In this document: positions 9,001 to 16,946 of the stretch, in pieces
Layout of the letters: the number at the start of each line of letters is the position of its first letter
Numbering within the stretch: the stretch's first letter is position 1
Assembly (NCBI GenBank): GCA_905233695.1
Contig: CAJODN010000017.1
Span: 1 to 37,311, forward strand
Origin: an uncultured Lachnospiraceae bacterium
GTDB taxonomy: Bacteria > Bacillota > Clostridia > Lachnospirales > Lachnospiraceae
Length of the DNA: 37,311 nt
Reading direction: 5' to 3'
Program-made: the position numbers and the translations under genes
Notes under the pieces: model-generated
Databases searched by the model: none
What the model saw: the letters and a program-made list of their open reading frames with translations, nothing else
Told to the model about the DNA's origin: nothing

Positions 9001-9803
9001 AAGTGGCTGTTCCGAAGGTATTTATTCCTGTATTCCCCGGAACCAACTGCGAATATGATTCCGCTAAAGCTTTTGAGAGGGCAGGGGCGGAACCTATTGT
9101 TAAAGTGTTCAAGAATCAATCGGCAGAGGACATAAGAGATTCCGTTGAAGTGTTTACAAAAGCTATCGACGAAGCCCAGATGATAATGTTCCCGGGAGGA
9201 TTCTCCGCAGGTGACGAGCCGGAAGGTTCTGCTAAGTTCTTCGCAGCGGCATTTAGAAACGACAAGATGAAAGAGGCTGTCACGAAGCTTCTTGATAGGG
9301 ACGGTCTTGCTCTCGGCATATGTAACGGATTCCAGGCGCTCATTAAGCTTGGTCTTGTGCCGTTCGGCGAAATCCGAACACAGTCTGCGGAATCTCCTAC
9401 ACTTACATATAATGTGATTAACCGTCATATAAGTAAGATGGTATATACTAAGGTTGTGTCTAATAAGTCGCCTTGGCTTAGAGAAGCAGTTCTCGGAAAT
9501 GTGTACACAAACCCCGCATCTCACGGAGAAGGAAGGTTCGTTGCCACTGATGAGTGGCTTAAGACACTATTTGAGAACGGTCAGGTTGCTACGCAATATG
9601 TTAATGAAGCCGGTAATCCCACAATGGATGAAGAGTGGAATATCAATGGTTCTTATATGGCGATTGAAGGAATTACAAGTCCGGACGGTCGTGTGCTCGG
9701 TAAGATGGCTCATTCAGAGCGTATAGGAAGAAGCGTTGCCATTAACATTTACGGCGAGCAGGATATGAAGATATTTGAGTCGGGTGTGAATTATTTTAAG
9801 TAG
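6021..9803 (+). CDS. purL: Phosphoribosylformylglycinamidine synthase, single-chain
   Basis: It converts FGAR, glutamine and ATP to FGAM, the fourth step of IMP synthesis. The 1260-residue chain combines three parts: an N-terminal PurS-like region, a central duplicated synthase domain (around residues 215-960, with the TYWSDHCRHTTF and NETHNHPTEIEPFGGAATC-type motifs), and a C-terminal class I glutamine amidotransferase. The amidotransferase domain starts near PVFPGTNCEYD. Its nucleophile Cys1101 lies in LGICNGFQ, and the histidine region is near ASHGEGRF. The length is typical of the large PurL type; in Bacillus the same activity is split over purS, purQ and purL. A strong ribosome site and its own promoter precede it. 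It stands alone here; purC and purB are about 14 kb downstream. Confidence 0.97.
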   Translation: MVRRVFVEKKEKYAVSAKSICQEFKSYLGVDIKNVRLLIRYDVENVSDDTYREAISTVFSEPPVDNVYEEEFEYDGRAFSVEYLPGQFDQRADSAMQCIKLLDENEEPIIHSAEVYVIEGDISDSEFEAIKTYCINPVDSREADLNKPDTLVDNFEEPGDVEILDGFIGFVESELNNLYESLNLAMTFKDFQHIQKYFAEEEKRDPTITEIRVLDTYWSDHCRHTTFLTELKNISFDDGFYRKPIEDTYKDYLNNFKELYKDRDDKYVCLMDIALLAMKKLKSEGKLDDQEESDEINACSIVVPVEVDGKTEEWLVNFKNETHNHPTEIEPFGGAATCLGGAIRDPLSGRTYVYQAMRVTGASDPTVPVKDTIEGKLPQKKLVREAAHGYSSYGNQIGLATGYVKEIYHPDYVAKRMEIGAVMGAAPRRAVQRLNSDPGDKIILLGGRTGRDGIGGATGSSKAHNTESTLVCGAEVQKGNPPTERKIQRLFRREEVSYIIKKCNDFGAGGVSVAIGELADGLRVNLDLVPKKYAGLDGTELSISESQERMAVVVAPEDVDKFLGFANEENLEAVEVAEVTESPRLVLVWRGQEIVNISRAFLDTNGAHQETDVAVEMPSDEEVCVKEVSIPEVKSAINNNDFRKAVFSTVSNLNVCSEKGLVEMFDGSIGAGSVYMPYGGKYQLTETQSMVAKLPVQNGKCDTVTMMAYGFDPYISSWSPYHGALFSVLESVARIVASGGDYKKIRFTFQEYFRRMSDDPYRWSQPFSALLGAYKAQMAFGLPSIGGKDSMSGTFNDIDVPPTLVSFAVDVAKEGDIISPELKEAGNDLVFFHIRIDEHDMPDFEHVKKMYEAIHELIKKKAIVSAYAIDAYGTLAAISKMCFGNGLGVDLDGDIELNELCIPGIGCIIAEASDMAEVDNCMARHELTYDYAIAGRVNDTGELVYRDDRISVKELTAAWKKPLEKVFPTRVTEDYSEVKTGLYNKDDIYICKNKVAVPKVFIPVFPGTNCEYDSAKAFERAGAEPIVKVFKNQSAEDIRDSVEVFTKAIDEAQMIMFPGGFSAGDEPEGSAKFFAAAFRNDKMKEAVTKLLDRDGLALGICNGFQALIKLGLVPFGEIRTQSAESPTLTYNVINRHISKMVYTKVVSNKSPWLREAVLGNVYTNPASHGEGRFVATDEWLKTLFENGQVATQYVNEAGNPTMDEEWNINGSYMAIEGITSPDGRVLGKMAHSERIGRSVAINIYGEQDMKIFESGVNYFK

Positions 9804-9817
9804 AAGTAAAAAATATG

Positions 9818-9847
9818 TTGACGCAGTGTTTCGATATATGTTATAGT
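9818..9847 (+). promoter_or_regulatory. Promoter of the tRNA-Met unit
   Basis: TTGACG (9818-9823), an 18-bp spacer and TATAGT (9842-9847) make a good sigma-A-type promoter just after purL. Transcription would begin near 9854, giving a leader of about 93 nt before the tRNA. Confidence 0.6.
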
Positions 9848-9852
9848 GTTTG

Positions 9853-9944
9853 ATGTTGTTGACAAGGAGCTTCGCCTATTTTGGTTCCGACTACGTCGGA
9901 AAAGGCTCAGCGTGTAGTCACTCGGCTATGCCGAGTAACAACAT
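9853..9944 (+). other. Closed two-hairpin leader element before tRNA-Met
   Basis: ATGTTGTT (9853-9860) pairs with AACAACAT (9937-9944). This encloses TTCCGAC-TAC-GTCGGAA (9885-9901) and ACTCGGC-TAT-GCCGAGT (9920-9936), both perfect 7-bp stems with 3-base loops. The closing stem ends two bases before the mature tRNA 5' end. It contains no open reading frame of note and its function is unknown. Confidence 0.55.
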
Positions 9945-9946
9945 AT

Positions 9947-10020
9947 GGCGGGATGGCTCAACTGGCTAGAGCGTCCGGTTCATACCCGGGAGGTTGAGAG
10001 TTCGAGTCTCTCTCCCGCTA
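9947..10020 (+). tRNA. tRNA-Met (anticodon CAT), elongator type
   Basis: All four arms fold. The acceptor stem GGCGGGA pairs with TCCCGCT (G1-U72 wobble at the end). The D stem is GCTC/GAGC. The anticodon stem is TCCGG/CCGGG with loop TTCATAC. The T stem is GAGAG/CTCTC with loop TTCGAGT, and the discriminator is A. The anticodon stem lacks the three consecutive G-C pairs of initiator tRNA, so an elongator is more likely. A lysidine-modified tRNA-Ile2 also reads CAT and cannot be strictly excluded. The 3' CCA is not encoded. Confidence 0.93.
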
Positions 10021-10029
10021 TCATCTATG

Positions 10030-10064
10030 CGAGGTCGTGAAATTCATGACCTCGTTTTCATTTT
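10030..10064 (+). terminator. Intrinsic terminator of the tRNA-Met unit
   Basis: CGAGGTCGTGAA (10030-10041) pairs with TTCATGACCTCG (10043-10054) with a single G-U pair. A T-rich tail (TTTTCATTTT) follows. Confidence 0.85.
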
Positions 10065-10087
10065 ATATAGCATATTTCCTTGCATTG

Positions 10088-10096
10088 TGATATAAT
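10088..10096 (+). promoter_or_regulatory. Extended -10 element for the ispF-sigma factor gene set
   Basis: TGATATAAT (10088-10096) is a consensus extended -10, 46 bp before the ispF start. No good -35 is visible at 16-18 bp. It lies directly after the tRNA terminator, so it is the likely start of the ispF-cysE-cysS run. Confidence 0.5.
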
Positions 10097-10141
10097 TTCT
10101 TTAAAAATCAACATTTTATACGTAAAAAAAGGGGTGTTATT

Positions 10142-10609
10142 ATGAGAGTAGGTCATGGATATGATGTGCATAAGCTTGTAGAAGGAAGAAATTTAATAAT
10201 CGGCGGTGTTAAAATTGACTATGACAGAGGGTTAGAAGGTCATTCCGATGCCGACGTGCTTGCACATGCTGTTATGGATTCTCTGCTTGGTGCCGCAGGC
10301 ATGGGGGATATCGGTCTGCATTTCCCCGATAACGATGTAAAATACAAAGACGCTGACTCTATGATGCTCTTAGAACAGACAATCGAACTACTTGGTACAC
10401 AGAGATATAAGGTAGTGAATATTGATGCTACAATTATCGCACAGAAGCCTGTTCTTCGTCCGTATATTAATGCGATGGAAGAGAATATTGCTTCAGTTCT
10501 TCAGTGTGATATAAGCCATGTTAATGTTAAGGCCACAACGGAAGAACATCTGGGATTTACCGGAAGAGAAGAGGGCATAAGCTGTCATTGTGTCTGTCTT
10601 ATTGAGTAA
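10142..10609 (+). CDS. ispF: 2-C-methyl-D-erythritol 2,4-cyclodiphosphate synthase
   Basis: This is the MEP isoprenoid pathway enzyme that cyclises CDP-methylerythritol phosphate with loss of CMP. At 155 residues it has the normal family length. The metal ligands D8, H10 (GYDVH) and H42 (LAHAVMD) are present, as are the GHSDADVL signature and the C-terminal [15 protein letters not shown] segment. The ribosome site is AGGGGTG. In Bacillus, ispF also lies just upstream of gltX-cysE-cysS, so this placement fits an old gene order, without ispD and gltX here. Confidence 0.96.
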   Translation: MRVGHGYDVHKLVEGRNLIIGGVKIDYDRGLEGHSDADVLAHAVMDSLLGAAGMGDIGLHFPDNDVKYKDADSMMLLEQTIELLGTQRYKVVNIDATIIAQKPVLRPYINAMEENIASVLQCDISHVNVKATTEEHLGFTGREEGISCHCVCLIE

Positions 10610-10643
10610 GATAGAGCGATAATAATTTGCAAGGTTTTTAATT

Positions 10644-11345
10644 ATGAATAATGATAATATTTCAAAAAAGCCTGAACACAAGGGCTTTTTTGCGCGATAT
10701 AAAGAAGAATTTAAAGTAATACAAGAAAGAGATCCGGCCATTAAGTCGAAGTGGGAGGTTCTGTTATATCCAAGCTTTAAGGCTATGATGAAATACAGAA
10801 AAGCTCATAAGCTGTATCTTAAAGGTCACTATTTCCGTGCAAGAAGGATATCACAGAGAGCGGCAAGAAGGACGGGAATTGAGATTCATCCCGGTGCTCA
10901 GATAGGTAAGGGATTCTTTATCGATCACGGAAGCGGCGTTGTAATAGGCGAGACCACGATTATAGGCGACAATGTTACGCTTTATCAGGGCGTAACTCTC
11001 GGAGGTACCGGTAAGGAGCATGGTAAACGTCATCCTACAATAGGTGATAATGTTATGATATCGGTTGGTGCAATGGTGCTCGGATCGTTTACCGTTGGTG
11101 ATAATTCCAAGATTGGTGCCGGATCTGTCGTTATAGAAGAGGTTCCGCCCAATTGTACGGTTGTTGGCGTGCCCGGTCGAATTGTTAAGCAGGATAATGT
11201 GAAGGTTCCGAGAGAAACAATGGATCAAGTTAATCTTCCGGATCCCGTCATGGATGATATTAATGTACTTAAGCACGAGAATTCTGCACTTGTCACAAGG
11301 TTAATAGAGCTTGAAAACAGAGTTAAAGAGATGTCGAAGAATTAA
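10644..11345 (+). CDS. cysE: Serine O-acetyltransferase
   Basis: It transfers acetyl from acetyl-CoA to L-serine, giving O-acetylserine for cysteine synthesis. The 233-residue protein has an alpha-helical N-terminus (RYKEEFKVIQERDPAI) followed by left-handed beta-helix hexapeptide repeats. The active region (IDHGSGVVIGETT, VTLGGTGKEHGKRHPTIGDN) is intact. The last 35 residues form a helical tail that may be a coiled coil. It lies 34 bp after ispF and 42 bp before cysS, as in the Bacillus cysE-cysS order. No T-box leader precedes either gene. Confidence 0.93.
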   Translation: MNNDNISKKPEHKGFFARYKEEFKVIQERDPAIKSKWEVLLYPSFKAMMKYRKAHKLYLKGHYFRARRISQRAARRTGIEIHPGAQIGKGFFIDHGSGVVIGETTIIGDNVTLYQGVTLGGTGKEHGKRHPTIGDNVMISVGAMVLGSFTVGDNSKIGAGSVVIEEVPPNCTVVGVPGRIVKQDNVKVPRETMDQVNLPDPVMDDINVLKHENSALVTRLIELENRVKEMSKN

Positions 11346-11387
11346 GTTTTGATTTAACATCTTGCATACATTGAGGAATAAAGAGAA

Positions 11388-12788
11388 ATGAAGATATACA
11401 ATACACTTTCGAGAACAAAAGAAGAATTTAAGCCCATTGAGGACGGCGTTGTCAGCATGTACGTGTGCGGTCCGACTGTATATAACTATATCCATATTGG
11501 TAATGCGCGTCCGATGATTGTGTTCGATACAGTTAGAAGGTATCTTGAGTACAAGGGATTTATCGTTAATTATGTATCCAACTTCACGGATGTGGATGAT
11601 AAGATAATTAAGAAGGCTAACGAGGAAGGGACTACAAGCGACGTCATATCCAAGCGTTACATTGAGGAATGCAAGAAGGATATGGAAGGTCTTAATGTGC
11701 TTCCCGCAACCGTTCATCCCCTTGCAACGGAAGAGATACCCGAAATGGTGGAGATGATTAATACGCTTATGAAGAAGGATTTTGCGTATAGAGCAGAAGA
11801 CGGAACTGTGTATTTTAGGACGCGTAAGTTCGAGGATTATGGCAAATTGTCTCATAAGAATCTTGACGATCTTGAGGCAGGTCACAGAGATATTGATGTT
11901 ACGGGTGACGGCAAAGAGGATTACCTCGACTTCGTGCTATGGAAGCCGAAGAAGGAAGGGGAGCCTTATTGGGAGTCTCCTTGGAGCGAAGGACGTCCCG
12001 GTTGGCATATTGAGTGTTCTGTTATGTCTAAGAAATATCTCGGTGAGAATATTGATATTCACGCCGGTGGCGAGGACTTGATTTTCCCTCATCATGAAAA
12101 TGAGATTGCCCAATCCGAGTCGGCTAACGGCGTGGCATTTGCCAATTATTGGATGCATAACGGCTTTCTTAACATAGATAACAGGAAGATGAGTAAGTCT
12201 CTCGGTAATTTCTTCACTGTTCGTGACATCTCCGAGAAGTACGACCTTCAGGTGCTCAGATTCTTTATGCTTAGCGCTCATTATCGTAATCCGCTTAACT
12301 TCAGCGACGTTCTTATGGAGTCAGCGAAGGCGGGACTTGAACGAATTACCAATGCTTACGATAATCTTATGTACCTTTTTGAGAATGCGACTAACGATGT
12401 TACAAGCGATGAGGAAGCAAAAGAGGCTATCAATTCATATGTAAAGAAATTCGAAGATGCTATGGAAGATGATTTCAATACGGCAGATGCCATTTCGACT
12501 ATTTTCGAATTTGTAAGACATATTAATCAGGATGTCAACGAAGATACGGGAGCAAATGTGCTGAAACTCTATATAGAGAAGCTTTCAATGCTATGCGGTA
12601 TTCTCGGAATCATAGTAGAAAAGGAAGAGAAGCTTCTTGACGAAGAGATCGAGAGGATGATTGACGAGAGACAGAAGGCCAGGAAGAATAAAGACTTTAA
12701 GAAAGCCGACGAGATAAGAGATGAACTCTTAAGAAAAGGGATACAGCTTCTTGACACAAGAGAGGGCGTTAAGTATAAATGGCTTTAA
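11388..12788 (+). CDS. cysS: Cysteinyl-tRNA synthetase
   Basis: It charges tRNA-Cys with cysteine. The 466-residue class I synthetase has the first zinc ligand C27 (YVCGPTVYN) and the HIGH-type motif HIGN at residues 36-39. The remaining zinc ligands lie around WHIECSVMS and FPHHENE, and the KMSKS loop is in [11 protein letters not shown] near residue 268. The C-terminal helical anticodon-stem region is complete. Its last 10 bases overlap the start of mrnC, which suggests translational coupling. Confidence 0.97.
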   Translation: MKIYNTLSRTKEEFKPIEDGVVSMYVCGPTVYNYIHIGNARPMIVFDTVRRYLEYKGFIVNYVSNFTDVDDKIIKKANEEGTTSDVISKRYIEECKKDMEGLNVLPATVHPLATEEIPEMVEMINTLMKKDFAYRAEDGTVYFRTRKFEDYGKLSHKNLDDLEAGHRDIDVTGDGKEDYLDFVLWKPKKEGEPYWESPWSEGRPGWHIECSVMSKKYLGENIDIHAGGEDLIFPHHENEIAQSESANGVAFANYWMHNGFLNIDNRKMSKSLGNFFTVRDISEKYDLQVLRFFMLSAHYRNPLNFSDVLMESAKAGLERITNAYDNLMYLFENATNDVTSDEEAKEAINSYVKKFEDAMEDDFNTADAISTIFEFVRHINQDVNEDTGANVLKLYIEKLSMLCGILGIIVEKEEKLLDEEIERMIDERQKARKNKDFKKADEIRDELLRKGIQLLDTREGVKYKWL

Positions 12789-13204
12789 ATCAAGATATAA
12801 TTAATTATTTTAACGGTAAAAATATTGATATTAAGACATATTCACCCCTCACCTTTGCATTTATCGGAGATGATGTATTCGATCTTATTATAAGAACAAT
12901 TGTTGTGAGTAAGGGCAATACCAAGCCGGAGAAGCTTCATAACGAAAGTATAAAATATGTGAGCGCTGTATCGCAGGCGAAGATGTATGATGCTGTAACG
13001 GATATGTTAACAGAAGAAGAAGCTGACATATTAAGAAGAGGTCGTAACGCTAAGCCTCACAGTAAAGCGAAGAGCGCAACTTCTACAGAATATATGAAGG
13101 CTACGGCGCTTGAGACACTTATCGGATATCTCTATCTTAAGGACGAGCAGGATAGGATATTCGATCTTTTAAAGGTCGGAATTGATAGGATAGATAATAC
13201 ATAA
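12779..13204 (+). CDS. mrnC: Mini-ribonuclease III (23S rRNA maturation)
   Basis: MrnC is an RNase III catalytic domain without a dsRNA-binding domain; in Bacillus it matures 23S rRNA ends. This 141-residue protein has the catalytic acidic region FAFIGDDVFDLIIR (D31 by alignment with the family) and the second acidic site in ALETLIGYLYL near residue 112. The RRGRN-K segment seen in the family is also present. It overlaps cysS by 10 bp and lies 10 bp before rlmB, matching the conserved cysS-mrnC-rlmB order. Confidence 0.92.
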   Translation: MALNQDIINYFNGKNIDIKTYSPLTFAFIGDDVFDLIIRTIVVSKGNTKPEKLHNESIKYVSAVSQAKMYDAVTDMLTEEEADILRRGRNAKPHSKAKSATSTEYMKATALETLIGYLYLKDEQDRIFDLLKVGIDRIDNT

Positions 13205-13214
13205 GAGTGATTAT

Positions 13215-13961
13215 ATGAGAGATAACGAAGATATTATATACGGAAGGAACTCCGTATTAGAAGCTATTAGATCGGGAAGTACCGTTGATAAGATTCTTAT
13301 TATTCAAGGAAAGCACGACGGTCCTACCGATACAATTATAAGAGAAGCTAAGAAGAATAATATAATATTCGAATTCACCGACAAGAAGGTGCTAGACTCT
13401 TTAAGTGATGAAAGTAAGCACCAGGGAGTAGTTGCTTATGTCTCTCCGTATGAATATTCTGACGTGGATACGATTCTTAATATTGCGGAGTCAAAGAATG
13501 AAGATCCCTTTATCATAATTGCCGACGAAATAGAAGATCCTCACAATCTTGGTGCCATCATACGAACTGCCAATATGTGCGGGGCTCACGGTGTCATTAT
13601 TCCCAAGAGAAGAGCGGCAAGACTTACATCTGTAGTCAGCAAAACGTCAGCCGGTGCGATTAATTATACACCTGTGGCGAAAGTTACCAACATTTCCAAG
13701 ACAATCTCAGAATTAAAGGATAAGGGTATGTGGTTTGTGTGCGCCGATATGGAGGGCGACACTATGTATAACCTTGACCTTACGGGACCTATCGGACTTG
13801 TAATCGGTAACGAAGGGAGCGGGGTTAGTAAGAATGTCAAGAAAAACTGTGATTTTATCGCTTCTATTCCGACCTTCGGCGATATCGATTCCCTCAATGC
13901 ATCGGTTTCCTGCGGTGTTTTATGCTATGAGATTGTAAGACAGAGGATTAATAAAGGATAA
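13215..13961 (+). CDS. rlmB: 23S rRNA 2'-O-ribose methyltransferase, TrmH/SpoU family
   Basis: It uses S-adenosylmethionine to methylate a ribose 2'-OH in rRNA. The 248-residue protein has an N-terminal substrate-binding domain (IIYGRNSVLEAI at 8-19) and a C-terminal SPOUT knot. The three SpoU motifs are visible: DPHNLGAIIRTAN-type motif 1, LVIGNEGSGVS motif 2 and SLNASVSCGVLCYE motif 3. The symbol follows the mrnC-rlmB gene order; the exact nucleotide target is not proven. Its stop TAA overlaps the next start by one base (TAATG). Confidence 0.88.
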   Translation: MRDNEDIIYGRNSVLEAIRSGSTVDKILIIQGKHDGPTDTIIREAKKNNIIFEFTDKKVLDSLSDESKHQGVVAYVSPYEYSDVDTILNIAESKNEDPFIIIADEIEDPHNLGAIIRTANMCGAHGVIIPKRRAARLTSVVSKTSAGAINYTPVAKVTNISKTISELKDKGMWFVCADMEGDTMYNLDLTGPIGLVIGNEGSGVSKNVKKNCDFIASIPTFGDIDSLNASVSCGVLCYEIVRQRINKG

Positions 13962-14527
13962 TGGACTATACGAAGCTTACTGACAGCGAGATAATAAGTG
14001 AATACAGAAAGGGCGATATGCAGGCGGTTAATAATATGGTTAGAAAATATACGCCTCTTATTTATAAATGTCATAACAATCGGTATGCTGCAGGCTACAG
14101 TAGGGATGACTTTATTCAGGAGGGTTTTATCGGGCTTCTGTCTGCCATCAATAATTATGACACGGAAAGCACCGCTTCATTTTATACATATGCCAAGACC
14201 TGTATTGATAACAGTATGAATAAGCTTATGGAGAAATCCCTTCGTAAGAATAACCAGATTATCAATAACAGTAGGCCCATTGAGTCGGAAGATGAGTTGC
14301 CTGAAGACAAGGATTCCAATCCTGAGAACATAGTCCTATCTAAGATGATTAATGAGGATACATTTGACAAGATTGAAAATATGTTATCCAAGGGAGAACT
14401 TAGTGTGTATAGGCTTCTTAGGGAAGGCTACAACTCAAAAGAGATAGCAAATTTATTAAATAAAGATATAAAATCTATTGATAATGCGATACAAAGGATA
14501 AAGGCGAAAGGCCGTAGGTTAAATTAG
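13961..14527 (+). CDS. sigH: Sigma-70 family sigma factor, SigH-like
   Basis: This 188-residue factor directs RNA polymerase to specific promoters. Region 2 is clear (PLIYKCHNNRY, then DDFIQEGFIGLLSAINNYD, then ASFYTYAKTCIDNSMNKL). Region 4 forms a helix-turn-helix at the C-terminus (EGYNSKEIANLLNKDIKSIDNAIQRIKAKG). Region 3 is largely absent, as in SigH. It is about 30 residues shorter than Bacillus SigH. Position supports the SigH assignment: in Bacillus sigH follows cysS-mrnC-rlmB-yacP. Here yacP (rae1) is missing between rlmB and the sigma gene. Whether this organism sporulates cannot be told from the window. Confidence 0.75.
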   Translation: MDYTKLTDSEIISEYRKGDMQAVNNMVRKYTPLIYKCHNNRYAAGYSRDDFIQEGFIGLLSAINNYDTESTASFYTYAKTCIDNSMNKLMEKSLRKNNQIINNSRPIESEDELPEDKDSNPENIVLSKMINEDTFDKIENMLSKGELSVYRLLREGYNSKEIANLLNKDIKSIDNAIQRIKAKGRRLN

Positions 14528-14630
14528 TTAAAAAAGTTAATCAATTTTTGGTATATATTACATATAGATATTTTCAGAAAAATGTTGTATTATCTCTACG
14601 CTGTCTTTGAGTGCATTATGGGGTATAAAA

Positions 14631-15926
14631 GTGAGTAATACATCTAATTCTTATTGGAGTAAGAATAAAGTCCAAAAGTTTCTGCCTTCTTTAAAAACAT
14701 TCCAGAAAAAAGGTAAAAAGATTCTTGATGAGAAGGAACAGGCAGCCCTTATTAGTATCAATCTATGCAATCTCAAATATTTTAATGAAATATATGGAAC
14801 GGAAGAGGGAGACGTCGTTATCGAAAGAATGATGGAGTATTTCTGTGTCGATAATGATAATTGTTTTATTGGTGTTAAAAGTTATGTGGATCATCTCCTT
14901 TTAATGTGCGATTGTGAAGGTTTATCAAAAGAAGATTTAATAAATCATTATGAGAATTACTCTGAGAGTTTTATAAATGAAATCAATCGTAAGTATTCCT
15001 TTGCCAAGATTAATCTTGATGTGGGAATGTATATTGTCAACAAAGATGAAGACTTCCTTGTTGCCAAGGATAATGCCAGATATGCGAGACTTAGTGTGGC
15101 GGATTCCTATGAGACTTCTGTGGGATTCTATTCTGAGAGCTTAAGAGAGCAGTCCCTTAAGGAAGCCAGCGTCATTCCCAATTTCCAGAAAGCAATAGAA
15201 GGTCATGAAATAATCGTGTTGTTACAGCCCAAGTATTCTGTTGAAAAGGGCAAAGTAATTGGTGCTGAAGCACTTTCAAGATTCACGGATGCAGAAGGCA
15301 ATATTGTATCGCCTGCTCTGTTTGTTCCTATTTTAGAGAAAGCCAATATCATTAATCAGCTTGATTTCGAAGTGCTTCGTCAAGTTATTGAGATACAGAA
15401 AAAGTGGCAGGCTGAAGGAAAAGAGCTATTCCCCATATCCGTTAATCTATCAAGACTTGATCTGTTAGAGGAGGGAGTTACGGACAAGATCACTGAAATG
15501 GTTGAAACTGCCGGTATCCCCAAGGATTGTATTGAATTCGAATTCACTGAGACGGCACTTGTTGAGAATCTGTCTACTGTTATAAGTAAGCTTAATTCCC
15601 TTCGTGAGCAGGGCTTTAGAATTGCAATAGATGATTTCGGATCCGGATACAATTCACTTTATGTATTGGGACAGATACCTGCCGATGTTATAAAATTCGA
15701 CAGAGGTTTTGTTCTTCATTCACTTAATAACAATATCGGTCTTACAATTATGAAGAATCTCGTTGAGACATTTAAGGAGATTCAATTTGATGTGTTATGC
15801 GAGGGAGTTGAGACAAAAGAAGAAGAGGAGCGCATTGTAGAATGCGGGTGCGATACGATACAAGGGTTCCTTTATGATAAGCCGCTGGCTTTAAATGATT
15901 TTGAAGCGAAATATGTAGCGTGTTAA
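14631..15926 (+). CDS. EAL-domain c-di-GMP phosphodiesterase with degenerate GGDEF domain
   Basis: EAL domains hydrolyse cyclic di-GMP to pGpG. The 431-residue protein starts with a remnant GGDEF fold in which the signature is replaced by VKSYVD (about residue 82), so it should not make c-di-GMP. The EAL half looks catalytically complete: EAL at 213-215, N in SVNLSR, E in EFTETA, the IDDFGSGYNS loop, K in VIKFDR, E in CEGVET and Q in QGFLYDKP. No membrane segments are seen. I start at GTG 14631, because GGGG lies 7 bases upstream; a TTG at 14607 would add eight residues but lacks a ribosome site. It follows the sigma factor gene by about 100 bp of AT-rich sequence with no terminator. Confidence 0.9.
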   Translation: MSNTSNSYWSKNKVQKFLPSLKTFQKKGKKILDEKEQAALISINLCNLKYFNEIYGTEEGDVVIERMMEYFCVDNDNCFIGVKSYVDHLLLMCDCEGLSKEDLINHYENYSESFINEINRKYSFAKINLDVGMYIVNKDEDFLVAKDNARYARLSVADSYETSVGFYSESLREQSLKEASVIPNFQKAIEGHEIIVLLQPKYSVEKGKVIGAEALSRFTDAEGNIVSPALFVPILEKANIINQLDFEVLRQVIEIQKKWQAEGKELFPISVNLSRLDLLEEGVTDKITEMVETAGIPKDCIEFEFTETALVENLSTVISKLNSLREQGFRIAIDDFGSGYNSLYVLGQIPADVIKFDRGFVLHSLNNNIGLTIMKNLVETFKEIQFDVLCEGVETKEEEERIVECGCDTIQGFLYDKPLALNDFEAKYVAC

Positions 15927-15927
15927 T

Positions 15928-16030
15928 GACGCAGAACCTACTATGGTCTTTTATACATAAAGCTCAATAACTGCAAGTACCTCTCAGCGACTTCCTTGTC
16001 AGGCTATCTGAGAGTTCAACTTACTGCGTC
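15928..16030. other. Folded intergenic element between convergent genes
   Basis: GACGCAG (15928-15934) pairs with CTGCGTC (16024-16030). Inside, CTCTCAG (15981-15987) pairs with CTGAGAG (16008-16014), enclosing a small GAC/GTC hairpin (15989-16000). No T run follows on either strand, so this is not a simple bidirectional terminator. On the minus strand it would lie at the 3' end of the histidinol phosphatase mRNA. Confidence 0.45.
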
Positions 16031-16046
16031 TTTACTCCTCGAGGTC

Positions 16047-16853
16047 TTACAGCTTATATTCATAAGGCTTTCTTTTTTTGTATACATAATAGCTATTATA
16101 CCCACACTCCGTAAGTATATCGGGGAGGATGTTATATCCAACACCGACTTGTTCCGGCTTATGTGCGTCAGATCCGATTGTTATCAGTTTTCCGCCAAGC
16201 TTCTTATAATCCTTAATAATGTCTCGGCAGGGATTGGGTTCATTTAGACCGAATTTATAAGCGCCGGTATTAATCTCTAAGGCCTTATCATTCTCGATAA
16301 GCAGTTTTAATATATCAAGAACAATATCCTTGTAATCATCATATGTCAGTTTCTTCGCTTCGTCGTTATATCTTATTATGTAATCAAGGTGACCGTATGA
16401 ATCGAAATTCTTGTAAGCATCAATGTTTTCTATTATTGAAGTAAAGTATCTCCTGACACCTTCCTTTGCACCATTTTTGTAGTATTCTGGGTAGTATGGA
16501 TCCATTTTATCCACCTGATGAGACGATCCGATCACAAAATCAAAATTATATTTAGATATAATTTCTATGTGCTTTTCTGCAAGATGGGGCTGTAATCCCA
16601 ACTCGATTCCCCAGAGCACTTCGATTTCATCATTATATGTGCCATCTGTAATTAAATTATCATAACACTGCTTATATGCATCAATATCAAGGTCGAATCT
16701 GCCGGGAGTATGATAGTAGTCAATGTCCAGATGGTCGGTAAATGTTATTCCCGCCATCCCCTCGTTAACTGACATTTCAATCATATCCTTCATAGGAGCT
16801 GTCGAATCCCCTGAGAATTCACAGTGCATGTGGTTATTCCATAATTTATTCAT
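16047..16853 (-). CDS. hisK: PHP-family histidinol phosphatase
   Basis: This 268-residue metal-dependent phosphatase probably removes phosphate from histidinol phosphate in histidine synthesis. PHP metal-binding motifs are in order: NHMHCEF (H8, H10), FTDHLD, GIELG, GSSHQVD, YGHLDYIIRY and ITIGSDAHKP. The length matches the HisJ/HisK type found in Firmicutes. It is the only clear minus-strand gene in the window and stands alone, converging on the EAL gene and divergent from gap. The ribosome site is weak (GGTGTGACAG before ATG). Other PHP phosphoesterases look alike, so the exact substrate is likely rather than certain. Confidence 0.82.
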   Translation of the reverse strand: MNKLWNNHMHCEFSGDSTAPMKDMIEMSVNEGMAGITFTDHLDIDYYHTPGRFDLDIDAYKQCYDNLITDGTYNDEIEVLWGIELGLQPHLAEKHIEIISKYNFDFVIGSSHQVDKMDPYYPEYYKNGAKEGVRRYFTSIIENIDAYKNFDSYGHLDYIIRYNDEAKKLTYDDYKDIVLDILKLLIENDKALEINTGAYKFGLNEPNPCRDIIKDYKKLGGKLITIGSDAHKPEQVGVGYNILPDILTECGYNSYYVYKKRKPYEYKL

Positions 16854-16900
16854 CTGTCACACCAACTTCGTTATATTATTAACTATTTCTCATATTCTAC

Positions 16901-16929
16901 TTGAAATCTTCCCCATATTCAAGTAAAAT
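16901..16929 (+). promoter_or_regulatory. gap promoter
   Basis: TTGAAA (16901-16906), a 17-bp spacer and TAAAAT (16924-16929) give a good sigma-A-type promoter. The leader to the ATG at 17000 would be about 64 nt and has the strong ribosome site AGGAGG. Confidence 0.65.
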
Positions 16930-16946
16930 GTATATCAGTATCTAAA

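Noticed and set aside
8964-9524. A 186-codon minus-strand frame inside purL
   Set aside because: It is antisense to the conserved amidotransferase domain and looks like a composition artefact.
9947-10020. Initiator tRNA-fMet
   Set aside because: The anticodon stem lacks the three consecutive G-C pairs, and positions 1 and 72 are G and U rather than the C-A type mismatch.
11346-11387. A T-box leader before cysS, as is common for cysteine genes in Firmicutes
   Set aside because: The gap is only 42 bp and neither it nor the region before cysE has a T-box sequence or an antiterminator fold.
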